Source: Actinoplanes aureus (lineage in GTDB: Bacteria > Actinomycetota > Actinomycetes > Mycobacteriales > Micromonosporaceae). From it: DNA of 64,000 bases. The notes below the pieces were generated by a model, which made no database searches, was not told the DNA's origin, and saw nothing but the letters and a program-made list of their open reading frames with translations. The stretch's first letter is position 1. Each line of letters starts with the position of its first letter. Of the stretch, positions 24,256 to 32,777 are shown piece after piece. The stretch is from the NCBI RefSeq assembly GCF_015704865.1, contig NZ_JADQTO010000010.1:124001-188000 (forward strand), read 5' to 3'. A program made the translations under genes and the position numbers.

Positions 24256-24888
24256 TCAGTCCAGGCCGTTCTCGATGGCGTAGCGCACCAGCCCACTCCG
24301 GTTGTGCAGCTGCAACTTGCCCAGCGTGTTCTGCACGTGGTTCTGCACCGTGCGATGCGAGACGCCCAGCCGCTCCGCCACCTGCCGGTACGACAAACCC
24401 TTGGCGACCAGCCGCAACACCTCGGTCTCCCGTACGGTGAGCACCGGCTTGTCCGCCGGGGAGGCGGCCAGCCGCCGGTACTCCCCCAGCACCAGCCCGG
24501 CCAGCCCGGCGGTGAACACCGTCTCGCCGCCCGCGGTACGCCGGACCGCGTCCAGGAACTCCAGTCGGCCGGCCGACTTCACCAGGTAGCCGGTGGCGCC
24601 CGCCTTGACCGCGTCGAGCACGTCCTGCTGCTCGCCGCTGGCCGACAGCATCAGGATGCGTACGGCCGGCATGGCTTCCCGCAGGCCGCGGATCACGTCA
24701 ACGCCGGACAGGTCGGATAGCTGCAGGTCGAGGACGACCACGTCGGGCCGGGCGGCCGCGACGATCCGCAGGGCCTGGACTCCCTCGCCGACGGCGGCGG
24801 TGACCGCATAGCCGGCCTCGGTGAGATCCCGGGCCACCCCGTCCCGCCACATCGGGTGGTCGTCCACCACCATCACGCGTACCGTCAC
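24256..24888 (-). CDS. NarL/FixJ response regulator, first gene of the kinase-peptidase operon
   Basis: 210 residues from a GTG at 24888. Receiver motifs: VMVVDDHPMWRDGVARDL, phospho-acceptor Asp in VVVLDLQLSDLSG, and YLVKSAGRLEF with the conserved Lys. The LuxR HTH is LTVRETEVLRLVAKGLSYRQVAERLGVSHRTVQNHV. It heads a three-gene transcript (regulator, M15 peptidase, polytopic kinase), all on the minus strand. The order regulator-peptidase-kinase is unusual, since regulator and kinase are normally adjacent. Confidence 0.92.
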   Translation of the reverse strand: MTVRVMVVDDHPMWRDGVARDLTEAGYAVTAAVGEGVQALRIVAAARPDVVVLDLQLSDLSGVDVIRGLREAMPAVRILMLSASGEQQDVLDAVKAGATGYLVKSAGRLEFLDAVRRTAGGETVFTAGLAGLVLGEYRRLAASPADKPVLTVRETEVLRLVAKGLSYRQVAERLGVSHRTVQNHVQNTLGKLQLHNRSGLVRYAIENGLD

Positions 24889-24945
24889 GGCCGCCAGGTT
24901 AGTAGCCGGCGTACCGGCCGTCGGCCATCCCTTGCGGCCAGGGCA

Positions 24946-24996
24946 TTGACAACAAGTGTTTACCGCAGGACGCTGTCGACAACGGCTGTTGTCAAC
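24946..24996. promoter_or_regulatory. Nested inverted repeats upstream of the small HTH gene
   Basis: TTGACAACA (24946-24954) pairs with TGTTGTCAA (24987-24995). A second dyad GTCGACAAC-ggct-GTTGTCAAC (24975-24983/24988-24996, one mismatch) sits inside. These dyads end 12 bp before the ATG of the small HTH protein and look like an autoregulatory operator. Confidence 0.5.
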
Positions 24997-25007
24997 AGGG
25001 GGCTGTC

Positions 25008-25415
25008 ATGGCGGACGAAGCACTCGCACGCGAAGTACAGGAGCTGGCCTGGGCATGGGCGCGGCGTCAGCCGCCAGGCCCGCAGCGGATGGAGGTCACG
25101 ACTCCCTACGAGCCCGGACTGAGCCACGAACAACGCCGCCAGGCATGGCTGGCGACGCTGTCCGGACTTCACGCCGTTCAGGCCCAGATCGCCGACCTGG
25201 CGGAGACCGCCGCCAGCCGGGCCGCCGAGTACGGAGCCGACTACCCCGACATCGGGCGTGCGGTCGGCATGACCCGCCAGGGCGCCCGCCGCCGCTGGCC
25301 CCGGCTCTCGGCCCTCCGTGGTCGCGGGAGAGCAGCGGCGGGTGCACCGGCTCAGACACCGCCGAGCGTCGAGGCCCTCAACGATCCGATCGCCACCACG
25401 AACTGGATGATGTGA
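25008..25415 (+). CDS. Small HTH protein, actinobacterial, function unknown
   Basis: 135 residues. Residues about 45-75 are helical (LHAVQAQIADLAETAASRAAEYG), followed by a DNA-binding HTH-like segment (DIGRAVGMTRQGARRRWP). The C-terminal tail is flexible. There is no signal peptide. Paralogues of this small type (helical N-terminus, MTRQGARRRWP recognition-like helix) are common in actinomycetes. A dyad-rich leader precedes it, so autoregulation is plausible. It is convergent with the MFS gene (10-bp gap). Confidence 0.72.
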   Translation: MADEALAREVQELAWAWARRQPPGPQRMEVTTPYEPGLSHEQRRQAWLATLSGLHAVQAQIADLAETAASRAAEYGADYPDIGRAVGMTRQGARRRWPRLSALRGRGRAAAGAPAQTPPSVEALNDPIATTNWMM

Positions 25416-25425
25416 GCACGGCGGC

Positions 25426-26799
25426 TCAGACCGTGACGGGGACCGTTGCGGCGGCCCGCGATCGCAGCCCGAAGGCGGTGACGATGGCGGCGAGCACGGC
25501 GGCGACCGCGGGCAGGACGAGGGCCGCGCGGATCGTCTCGAGCGTCAGCTGCGAGGCGCTCAGCGCGGTCACCGCCGAGACGCCCAGCGCGGTGCCGAAC
25601 TGGATCGACGTGTAGAGCAGCCCGCCGGCCAGGCCGTGCTCGTGCTCGGCCACGCCGTCGGTGGCCGCCGTGGTCAGCGGGCCGTACGCCAGCGAGAACG
25701 CCAGCCCGATCAGGGCCATGCTCGGCAGCATCGCGGCGTACGTCCAGTCCTCGGCGACCGGCAGGAACAGCGCGTAGGCCAGCACCGCGGACAGGATCCC
25801 GGCGAACAGCACGCGGACCGTGCCGAACCGGTTGACCAGCCGCGGGGTCAGGGTCGGCGCGAGCACCATGTCGATGCCGGCGATCAGCATGACCAGGCCG
25901 GTCTGCAGCGGGCTCCAGCCACGCAGCTCCTGCAGATACAGCGTCACGATGAACTGGAACCCGGCGAACGCCGCCATGAACAGCAGCGCGGCGGCGTTGA
26001 CCCGGACCAGTACCGGTGAACGCAGGATGCCGAGCCGGACCAGCGGGGCGGCCGAGCGCCGCTCGATGCCCACGAACGCGATGAGTGCGGCCGCACCGGC
26101 GGCGAACACGAGCAGAGTGGTGCCGAGGCCGTCCCCGCCGTGCTCCAGCCGCACCACGCCGTACGCGAGAAGCAGCATGGCGGCGGTCACGGTGACCGCA
26201 CCGGCCAGGTCGAAGCTTCCGCGCGCCGGCCGCGCCGGCGGGGTTTCGTCGCGCAGCAGCGGGACGGCGGCGGCCAGGATGATCGCGGCGAGGATCACCG
26301 GGGCGAAGAACACCCAGCGCCAGCCGGCCGAGGCGAGCACGCCGCCGGCGACCAGGCCGAGCGAGAAACCGCCGGCGGCGGTGCCGGCGTAGACGCCGAG
26401 CGCCCGGTTGCGTTGCGGGCCTTCCGGGAAGGTGCCGGTGATCAGGGCCAGGCCGGCGGGCGCCATGAAGGCGGCGGCGACACCGGTGGCGAAGCGTGCG
26501 GTGAGCAGCATCCAGCCCTCGGTGGCGAATCCGCCCAGACCCGAGAAGACCAGGAAGACGGTCAACCAGAGCAGGAACATCCGGCGCTTGCCGAGCAGGT
26601 CGGCGGCCCGGCCGCCGAGCAGCATGAACCCGCCGTACCCGAGCACGTAGGCGCTGACGACGCCGCTGAGCACGCCGGTGGAGAGCCCGAGGTCGTGGCG
26701 GATGGCGGGAAGCGCCACGTTGAGCATCGCGACGTCGATGCCCTCCAGGAAGATCGCCCCGCTCAGGACGAGCAGGACCCCCCATGCCCGTGCGTTCAT
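25426..26799 (-). CDS. MFS drug/proton antiporter, DHA family
   Basis: 457 residues with about 14 hydrophobic segments. MFS signatures: GIDVAMLNVALPAIRHDLG (TM1) and a motif A loop GGRAADLLGKRRMF, plus FATGVAAAFMAPAGLALI. The family exports small toxic molecules by proton exchange. It is divergent from an HxlR regulator with a 72-bp spacer, which is the likely control pair. The ATG at 26799 directly precedes TM1. Confidence 0.93.
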   Translation of the reverse strand: MNARAWGVLLVLSGAIFLEGIDVAMLNVALPAIRHDLGLSTGVLSGVVSAYVLGYGGFMLLGGRAADLLGKRRMFLLWLTVFLVFSGLGGFATEGWMLLTARFATGVAAAFMAPAGLALITGTFPEGPQRNRALGVYAGTAAGGFSLGLVAGGVLASAGWRWVFFAPVILAAIILAAAVPLLRDETPPARPARGSFDLAGAVTVTAAMLLLAYGVVRLEHGGDGLGTTLLVFAAGAAALIAFVGIERRSAAPLVRLGILRSPVLVRVNAAALLFMAAFAGFQFIVTLYLQELRGWSPLQTGLVMLIAGIDMVLAPTLTPRLVNRFGTVRVLFAGILSAVLAYALFLPVAEDWTYAAMLPSMALIGLAFSLAYGPLTTAATDGVAEHEHGLAGGLLYTSIQFGTALGVSAVTALSASQLTLETIRAALVLPAVAAVLAAIVTAFGLRSRAAATVPVTV

Positions 26800-26871
26800 G
26801 TGTTTCTTCTCCGGTTCCTCCGGCGCATGCCGGTTCCGATTGGTAACTGACCGGATCGTCGGGCACTATCG

Positions 26872-27387
26872 ATGACCATGGAAGAAGGCACTTCCGGCGC
26901 ACCCGGTTCCTGCGAGGTAACCGGCCCCGACTACGACGTCTGGCAGTGGGACACCCGGGAGGACTGTGAGGTCCGGCAGATCCTCGACCGGGTGGCCGAC
27001 AAGTGGTCGCTGCTGGTCATCGCGCTGCTGGAGCGGCGTACGCTGCGGTTCACCGAGCTCAAGCGCAAGATTGACGGCATCAGCCAGCGCATGCTCGCGC
27101 AGACGTTGCGGCACCTGGAACGCGACGGGCTGGTCTCGCGCACCGTGCACGCCACAGTGCCGCCGCGCGTCGACTACGCGCTCACACCGCTCGGCGCCAC
27201 GCTGCACGAGACCATCCGCAGCCTTGTTACGTGGACCGAATCACACCAGAACGAGATCGCGGCCGCGCGTACCACCTACGACCGGCGGATCGCGGCCGAG
27301 CAGGCCGAGGCCGGACGGGCGGCCGCCGAACGCGACGCGATCGCCCACGAGGTGGTCACCGCTCAGCGGCGCGCCACCATGCTGTGA
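26872..27387 (+). CDS. HxlR-family winged-helix regulator
   Basis: 171 residues. The HxlR domain lies at about 30-120: ILDRVADKWSLLVIALL, LKRKIDGISQRMLAQTLRHLERDGLVSRT and a wing VPPRVDYALTPLG. A Cys precedes the domain (REDCEVR), as in many redox-responsive HxlR proteins. The C-terminal coiled coil is rich in Ala and Glu. It is divergent from the MFS exporter; the spacer holds two CCGGTTCC-type repeats around 26812-26840. It probably represses the exporter until an electrophile or drug appears (inference). Confidence 0.9.
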   Translation: MTMEEGTSGAPGSCEVTGPDYDVWQWDTREDCEVRQILDRVADKWSLLVIALLERRTLRFTELKRKIDGISQRMLAQTLRHLERDGLVSRTVHATVPPRVDYALTPLGATLHETIRSLVTWTESHQNEIAAARTTYDRRIAAEQAEAGRAAAERDAIAHEVVTAQRRATML

Positions 27388-27414
27388 AGGGGCACGGCCG
27401 GCGCCGTACCCCTT
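27387..27414. terminator. Bidirectional hairpin between hxlR-type gene and surE
   Basis: A 12-bp stem (AAGGGGCACGGC / GCCGTACCCCTT, one mismatch) with a 4-nt loop, starting at the HxlR stop codon and ending 7 bp before the convergent SurE stop. AA/TT flanks the stem on both strands, so it can work in both directions. Confidence 0.65.
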
Positions 27415-27421
27415 CAGCGCG

Positions 27422-28303
27422 TCACCCGCGGAAGCCCGCCAGCGCGGCACCCGGCCCGCGCCCGCGGTGTCCGGCGTTCCAGTCGGCGTTGATCGGGGTG
27501 ATCGAGACCCGGTCGGCGAGCAACGCGTGCAGATCGGTGCCGGGCTCGGGGTTCCCCACGTCGATCGCCGTCGTCATCGTCCACCGCCCGGCGCCGTCGG
27601 GGGTGTACGACGGGTGGAACACCGGCTCGTGGCTCTGCTCGGTGAGCCGGAAGCCGGTCGCCGGCCGGGAGCCGTCGCCGACGATCGGGTAGTTGACGTT
27701 CAGGCCCAGGCCGGCCGGCAGCAGCTCGCCGTGCCGGGAGCGGGCCGCCAGGTGGCCGACCAGGCGGGCGGTGAACTGGGCCGTCAGCGGGATGGCCCGC
27801 AGGGTGGGCTCCGGCTTGCCGCTGAGGTCGAGGTCGGTGGAGACCGCCAGCGCCGGCAGTCCGTAGTCCAGCGCGGTTATGGCGCCGCCGACGGTGCCGG
27901 AATGGTTGGCGACGGCGGCGACGTTCGGGCCGAAGTTGGTGCCGGAGACGACCAGGTCGGGCTGGGCCGCGGCGAAGACGTGATGCAGGCCGAACAGCAC
28001 GGACTCACCCGGCGTGCCCTCGACGGCCCAGATCTTCGGTTCGGCTTCCCGGGCGCGCAGGGTCGGCTCGTACCCCTGCTTGGTGCCGACGCCGCTGTTG
28101 TTGACCGCGGGCGCGACGATCGTGACGTCGTGGCCGGCCGCGGTGAGCGCGGCCGCGACCGCCCGGATCCCGGGCGCGGTGTAGCCGTCGTCGTTGGTGA
28201 GCAGGATGCGGAGCTTGACCGGGCCGGCCACGGCCGGTGCGGCACCGGGCAGGGCCACGGCAAGGGCGGCAAGCAGCGCGGCCGCCACGGTACGGGCACG
28301 CAT
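27422..28303 (-). CDS. surE: 5'/3'-nucleotidase SurE, exported form
   Basis: 293 residues from the ATG at 28303, overlapping the upstream stop by one base (TGATG). It has a signal peptide (MRARTVAAALLAALAVALP, cleavage near AVAG) and then the SurE core with the metal site LLTNDDGY, VAPAVNNSGVG, VSGTNFGPNVA and the C-terminal DADWNAGH-like region. SurE removes phosphate from nucleoside monophosphates with a divalent metal. Canonical SurE is cytosolic; a signal peptide suggests nucleotide scavenging outside. It is the last gene of a LacI-controlled operon with an MFS transporter and a hydrolase. Confidence 0.9.
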   Translation of the reverse strand: MRARTVAAALLAALAVALPGAAPAVAGPVKLRILLTNDDGYTAPGIRAVAAALTAAGHDVTIVAPAVNNSGVGTKQGYEPTLRAREAEPKIWAVEGTPGESVLFGLHHVFAAAQPDLVVSGTNFGPNVAAVANHSGTVGGAITALDYGLPALAVSTDLDLSGKPEPTLRAIPLTAQFTARLVGHLAARSRHGELLPAGLGLNVNYPIVGDGSRPATGFRLTEQSHEPVFHPSYTPDGAGRWTMTTAIDVGNPEPGTDLHALLADRVSITPINADWNAGHRGRGPGAALAGFRG

Positions 28304-28995
28304 CAGATCCACCCGTCCAGAGTCGTGAAGAAGCCGTCCAGGTCGTCGCGGTGAATGGTGTGCCCGGCACCCGGGACGATCCGCACCTCGAGACCGTCCT
28401 CCCGCATCTTCTCGATCACCTCGGGCACGTTGCCGAAGCTCAACTCTGCGAGCTGGACGAGCGACGGGATCCGCGGACTCGCCGGGGCGGCCACCGCGAC
28501 GATCCCGGCGAGCGCGTCCACCGTCGTGTCGTCCCAGTCGGCGAGGGTGGCCAGCTCGACGTCCACATCGGCGGTGTCCCAGCGCGGGCTGACCGCCACG
28601 ATCTGCTCCCGGGTGGCGTGCTTGAACCGCCGGAAGGCTTCCCGGTCCGCCGCGGTGCCGAGCTGGCCGATGAGGAACGCCGGGTCACTGTAGATCGCGC
28701 GTACGCAGTCCAGGCGGTCCACCGCGAGGCTCAGCGCCACCGCGCCCAGCGAATGCCCGATCGCGACAGCGATCGGGCCGTCCAGGGTGTCGACCAGGTC
28801 GTCGGCCCACTCCTGCGGGGAGTACGCGCCGCGCGGGCTCGCGCCGTGCCCGCGCAGGTCCACCGCGACGACGCGATACCCCAGGTCGGCGAGGCGTGGA
28901 GCGACGCGGTGCCAGGTTCGCGAGTCGGACATGATGCCGTGTACGAGCACAGCGGTCTTCCCGCCGTCGCCCCAGGTACGAGTGTGCAGTTTCAA
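28303..28995 (-). CDS. Alpha/beta hydrolase
   Basis: 230 residues from a TTG at 28995 (no closer ATG fits). Oxyanion strand AVLVHGIMSDSRTW, nucleophile elbow AIGHSLGAVALS (Ser), a lid region, and catalytic His in PGAGHTIHRDD. It is an intracellular serine hydrolase of unknown substrate. It lies between the MFS gene (16-bp gap) and surE (1-nt overlap), so it is likely part of the same uptake pathway. Confidence 0.88.
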   Translation of the reverse strand: MKLHTRTWGDGGKTAVLVHGIMSDSRTWHRVAPRLADLGYRVVAVDLRGHGASPRGAYSPQEWADDLVDTLDGPIAVAIGHSLGAVALSLAVDRLDCVRAIYSDPAFLIGQLGTAADREAFRRFKHATREQIVAVSPRWDTADVDVELATLADWDDTTVDALAGIVAVAAPASPRIPSLVQLAELSFGNVPEVIEKMREDGLEVRIVPGAGHTIHRDDLDGFFTTLDGWI

Positions 28996-29011
28996 CGGAT
29001 TCTCCTAGTGT

Positions 29012-30235
29012 TCAGCGGACGCCACGGACCGGGATGATCGCAAGAGCGCCGAGGACGGACAGCACGCCACCGACCAGGAACAGCGGGCCGTAGCCGGCGG
29101 TGGTGACGACGAGAGAGGCCACCAGGGGCGCGATGATCTGCGGCCCGGCGTTGGCGATGTTGAGCACGCCCATGTCGCGGGCCGCGTCCTCGGCGCGGGG
29201 CAGCACGAGCGTGACGAGGGCGGTGTCGACCGCCATGAAGCAGCCGAAGGCGAGTCCGTTGAGGGCGCTGAACAGCAGCATCCCGGTCCACGTCGGGCTG
29301 AACAACGGAATCAGCATGACCGCTCCGGCGAGCGCGGCCGACACCCCGATGAAGATCTTGCGCCGGTCCAGGCGGTCCGAGAGCACCCCGCCGACCAGGG
29401 TGGAGACCGTCATGCCGGCCATCGAGATCGGGGTCAGCACGCCGACGGCCGCGGCCGGTTCCAGGCCGGGTGGCAGCCGGATGTGGTCGGTGAGCACGTA
29501 CAGCTGGTAGGCGTTGACCGCGAAGTAGCCCAGGACGAGCAGCGCCCGCCCGATGAACGCCCATCGGAAGTCGTGGTGCGCCAGGCAGGACAGGAACGCG
29601 CGTACCTGGGTGCCGACGCCCACCGGGTCGCGGGGCACCTTCGTCTCCCGGGTGAACGCGGTGAAGACGACCGCCGCGGCGGCCACGACGGCACCGAGGA
29701 TCAGGTATCCGGTCGCCGGGGTTCCGGCCGCACGCGCGGCGATCCAGACACCGAGGGTGCCGCCGAGCGGGACGCCGAGGCCCACGACGGCCGAGGCGAC
29801 GCCGCGCCGGGCGACCGGGATCCGGTCGGGCACCACGGCGGTGAGAGCGGCCTGGTAGACGTTCATCGCGGCCTGGCCCAGGCACCAGCCGATCGCCACC
29901 AGCAGCACGGTACGGGCGTGGCCGAGCACGGCGAGCACGCCCAGAGCGGCCAGTCCGCCGCCGAGGATCCACGGGTTGCGCCGGCCGGTGCGGTCGGACA
30001 GTGCCCCGGCGACCGGGTTGAACAGGGTGGCGAAGATCGCGCTGACCCCGGCCACCAGACCCAGGTTGGCCACCTTGTTCGCCGGGTCGATGGCGGCGAC
30101 CTGGGCCGGGATCAGCACGCCGCCGACGCCCAGGTAGACGGCGTACATGGCGACGTTGGTGAGCAGCAGCAGAGGAAGGAGCCCGCCCGCGGTGCGCGGC
30201 GGCGCGCTCGCGGGCGGTGCGTCGGTGAGTTTCAT
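29012..30235 (-). CDS. MFS transporter, sugar/nucleoside-type, LacI-regulated
   Basis: 407 residues with 12 predicted helices. It begins with a Pro-rich tail, then TM1 (LLPLLLLTNVAMYAVYLGVG); the motif A-like loops are GALSDRTGRRNPW and GVLSDRLDRRKIF. The GPH-like arrangement (SDRTGRRNPWI) is typical of sugar or nucleoside importers. It is the first gene of the operon MFS-hydrolase-surE, 16 bp downstream of tandem LacI-type operators. I infer uptake of a sugar-, nucleoside- or nucleotide-derived compound. Confidence 0.88.
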   Translation of the reverse strand: MKLTDAPPASAPPRTAGGLLPLLLLTNVAMYAVYLGVGGVLIPAQVAAIDPANKVANLGLVAGVSAIFATLFNPVAGALSDRTGRRNPWILGGGLAALGVLAVLGHARTVLLVAIGWCLGQAAMNVYQAALTAVVPDRIPVARRGVASAVVGLGVPLGGTLGVWIAARAAGTPATGYLILGAVVAAAAVVFTAFTRETKVPRDPVGVGTQVRAFLSCLAHHDFRWAFIGRALLVLGYFAVNAYQLYVLTDHIRLPPGLEPAAAVGVLTPISMAGMTVSTLVGGVLSDRLDRRKIFIGVSAALAGAVMLIPLFSPTWTGMLLFSALNGLAFGCFMAVDTALVTLVLPRAEDAARDMGVLNIANAGPQIIAPLVASLVVTTAGYGPLFLVGGVLSVLGALAIIPVRGVR

Positions 30236-30250
30236 GGCGGCTCCTCATCG

Positions 30251-30280
30251 CGTTACACGTGTAACGTTACTCGTGTAACG
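30251..30280. promoter_or_regulatory. Tandem LacI-type operators
   Basis: CGTTACACGTGTAACG (30251-30266) is a perfect 16-bp palindrome; CGTTACTCGTGTAACG (30265-30280) is a second copy with one mismatched pair, sharing a CG with the first. They lie 16-45 bp before the MFS start and 49 bp before the lacI-type gene, ideally placed to repress both. Confidence 0.85.
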
Positions 30281-30328
30281 TGCTGTCTAACACACTGAAA
30301 CGCAATCGCGCCAGAGTCTTGTGAAACC

Positions 30329-31333
30329 ATGACGACGATGTCCGCACCGAGAGTCACCAGCGCCGATGTCGCCCGGGCGGCCGGCGTCTCCCGCGCCACC
30401 GTTTCCTTCGTCCTGAACGACACGGAACCCGGCCGGGTCAGCGAGACGACCCGGCAGCGGGTTCGCGATGCCGCCGCCCGGCTCGGCTACGTCAGCCACG
30501 CCGCCGCCCGATCGCTGCGCGCCGGGCGCAGCAACCTGGTGCTGATGCCGGCCACCCAGGCGGCGATCGGCCGCCTGGTCAGCGACTGGCTCGACGACCT
30601 GCAACAGGGCCTGCACCGGCATGGATACACCCTGGTCCTGCACGGCGGGCACGACAGCGATCCGGTCGATCTGGCCCGCTCCTGGGCGGAGCTGCGCCCC
30701 GCCGCGGTCGCGGTGCCCGGCATGCAGCTCACCCCGGCCGCCGTCGATCTGCTGCGCAACGCGGGCGTAGGGGTGGTGCTCGCCCTGTCACCCGAAGCGG
30801 TACCCGGCGCCTACACGGTGATCTTCCGCCACGACGAGGCCGGCCGGCTCGCCGTCGAGCACCTGGCACAGCGCGGCCGGCGGCGGATCGCGGTGGTCAT
30901 GCCGCAGGAACGCGGACTGGACCTCTACGCCGGCCAGCGGCTCGCCGGCGCACGGCAGGCGGCCGCCACCCACGGCGTTCAGATCACCCCGGTGCCCCTG
31001 GCCTACCGGCTGGCGGACGCGGCCCGGCTCGCCCGGTCCTGGCACGACTCCGGATGGGACGCCGTGTTCGGCTACAACGACGACTACGCCCTGCTGCTGA
31101 CGCGCGCCCTGCAGGACGAGGGACTCGACGTGCCGGGCGACGTCGCGGTGGTCGGCGCGGACGACCTGCTCGTCGCCCAGCTCGCCCGGCCCCGGCTGAC
31201 CTCGATCGCCTTCGACACGTCGAGCGGGGCCGAGCTGGCCGCGCTCATCGACCGTCTCATCCAGCAGCCCGGTACCGAACCGGGCGTTCTGCACACCGCC
31301 GCGATGCGGCTGGTCGAGCGCGACTCGAGTTGA
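30329..31333 (+). CDS. LacI-family transcriptional repressor
   Basis: 334 residues. N-terminal HTH VTSADVARAAGVSRATVSFVLNDTEPGRVSETTRQRV and hinge helix RSLRAGRSNLVLM; periplasmic-binding-protein-like effector domain about 65-330 (FGYNDDYALLLTRALQDEGLDVPGDVAVVGADDL). The start may be 30329 or the ATG at 30338. It faces the MFS-hydrolase-surE operon across two overlapping 16-bp palindromes. It probably derepresses the operon when the imported compound binds. Confidence 0.93.
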   Translation: MTTMSAPRVTSADVARAAGVSRATVSFVLNDTEPGRVSETTRQRVRDAAARLGYVSHAAARSLRAGRSNLVLMPATQAAIGRLVSDWLDDLQQGLHRHGYTLVLHGGHDSDPVDLARSWAELRPAAVAVPGMQLTPAAVDLLRNAGVGVVLALSPEAVPGAYTVIFRHDEAGRLAVEHLAQRGRRRIAVVMPQERGLDLYAGQRLAGARQAAATHGVQITPVPLAYRLADAARLARSWHDSGWDAVFGYNDDYALLLTRALQDEGLDVPGDVAVVGADDLLVAQLARPRLTSIAFDTSSGAELAALIDRLIQQPGTEPGVLHTAAMRLVERDSS

Positions 31334-31356
31334 GGCCCCGGAATAGCATCGCCTCG

Positions 31357-32691
31357 ATGCAACCCGTGATCGACCTCGGCGACGTCACCACCCGGCCGGC
31401 CGGGCCACAGCTCGACGATCCGATGCCACGTCTGGATCGCCGGCTGCTGCGCCGCCTGCGGGTCGCGGCCGTGGCCGCGCTGTGCGCGTCGACTCTCGTC
31501 GCCGCCGCGGTCCCCGCGCCGCCCGCCGTGCACGTGGCGTGGGAGCTGCCGGTCCAGGAGCAGGAGTCCATCATGATGGCCGGCGACAGCGTCGTCGCGC
31601 AGCGGATGATGGACGGCCAGGCCGTGCTGACCGCGCACGACATCGCGAGCGGCTCGACGAAATGGGCCCGCCCGGTCGGTCCGGATCTCGGCGCGGTGGA
31701 GTTCCTGCCGGACGCCGGCCTCCTGCTGCTGCGCAGCGACCTGGCCACCGTCGAACGGACGTTCCGCGACGGCGAGTCCGGCCTTCTCATGTACTACCGG
31801 GAGACGATCGCGCTGGCCCCCGCCACCGGCGACCGGCTCTGGGACCGGCCCGGCGAGCCGCTCGCCGCCGGCGCCGACGGCGTCCTTCTGGAACAGCGCG
31901 ACAAGAACGGCGACTTCTCATCGCTGAGCCTGGTACGCGCCGGCGACGGCCAACCCCTCTGGAGCCGTCCGGCTCCGGGCGTGCAAGCCATCACGATCGG
32001 GTACCACGCCGGGCGCCCACATCGCGTCATCATGATCACCAAGCCGGGCGACATCACCGTCCTGCGATACACCGACGGCGAGCCCGTGCACAGCCGGCCG
32101 CTACCGCGGTACCTCCCCGGCGAGGACGTCTTCCTGCTGACCGCCGGTGACCGCCTCCTGGTGGTTCGGACGGACACCTACCAGTCCACGGTGACCGCCT
32201 ACCACCTCGAGACACTCGACGGGCTGTGGCACACCACCACCAACTCCTTCCCGTGGATTCTGGACTGCGGCGAGGTGCTGTGCCTGATCGACGACCACGG
32301 CCTGTCCGCACTCGACCCGGCCACCGGCCGGACCCGCTGGCAGATGCCCGGCATCACCTCCGTCGCACCGGCGGGCACCGGCCGCCTGCTGGCCGGCAAC
32401 AATGACTTCCCACCCGTTCAGACGCTGGTCGACACCGCGGACGGCCGCCGGATCGGCCCCGGCGGACGCGGCGAGATCCACAGCCCACCCGGCGACACCG
32501 GCTCCGTGCTGCTCTCGCGAACCACCACGACACCGGTCGGGCACGCCATCCTGACCCGGCTGGACCTGGACACCGGCGAGCCGACGGTGATCGGCATGAT
32601 GCGCTCGCCCACCGATTTCGGTTGCGAGGTGGCCGAACGGCACCTGCTCTGCCGAGACCCGGGCCGGGCGGTCGTCACGGCCACCCGCTGA
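31357..32691 (+). CDS. PQQ-like beta-propeller protein, membrane-anchored
   Basis: 444 residues. A cytosolic N-terminus with RRLLRRLRVAAVAALCASTLVAAAVP as a single transmembrane anchor (about 32-55) is followed by repeats of the PQQ-like propeller with ALTWxxP-type blades (VAWELPVQEQESIMM, GSTKWARPVG, GDRLWDRPGEPLAAG, GQPLWSRPAPG, TGRTRWQMPG). There is no enzyme active site; such proteins are usually extracytoplasmic scaffolds or sensors. It is 24 bp after the LacI stop and may be co-transcribed. Function unknown. Confidence 0.8.
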   Translation: MQPVIDLGDVTTRPAGPQLDDPMPRLDRRLLRRLRVAAVAALCASTLVAAAVPAPPAVHVAWELPVQEQESIMMAGDSVVAQRMMDGQAVLTAHDIASGSTKWARPVGPDLGAVEFLPDAGLLLLRSDLATVERTFRDGESGLLMYYRETIALAPATGDRLWDRPGEPLAAGADGVLLEQRDKNGDFSSLSLVRAGDGQPLWSRPAPGVQAITIGYHAGRPHRVIMITKPGDITVLRYTDGEPVHSRPLPRYLPGEDVFLLTAGDRLLVVRTDTYQSTVTAYHLETLDGLWHTTTNSFPWILDCGEVLCLIDDHGLSALDPATGRTRWQMPGITSVAPAGTGRLLAGNNDFPPVQTLVDTADGRRIGPGGRGEIHSPPGDTGSVLLSRTTTTPVGHAILTRLDLDTGEPTVIGMMRSPTDFGCEVAERHLLCRDPGRAVVTATR

Positions 32692-32777
32692 GCGACCGGG
32701 GGGTGGGGCTAGCACTACCACGAGTCGGGGAGCTTGCCGGATCGGTTACCCGGACGCCGGCGCATAGCGTCAGCGGC

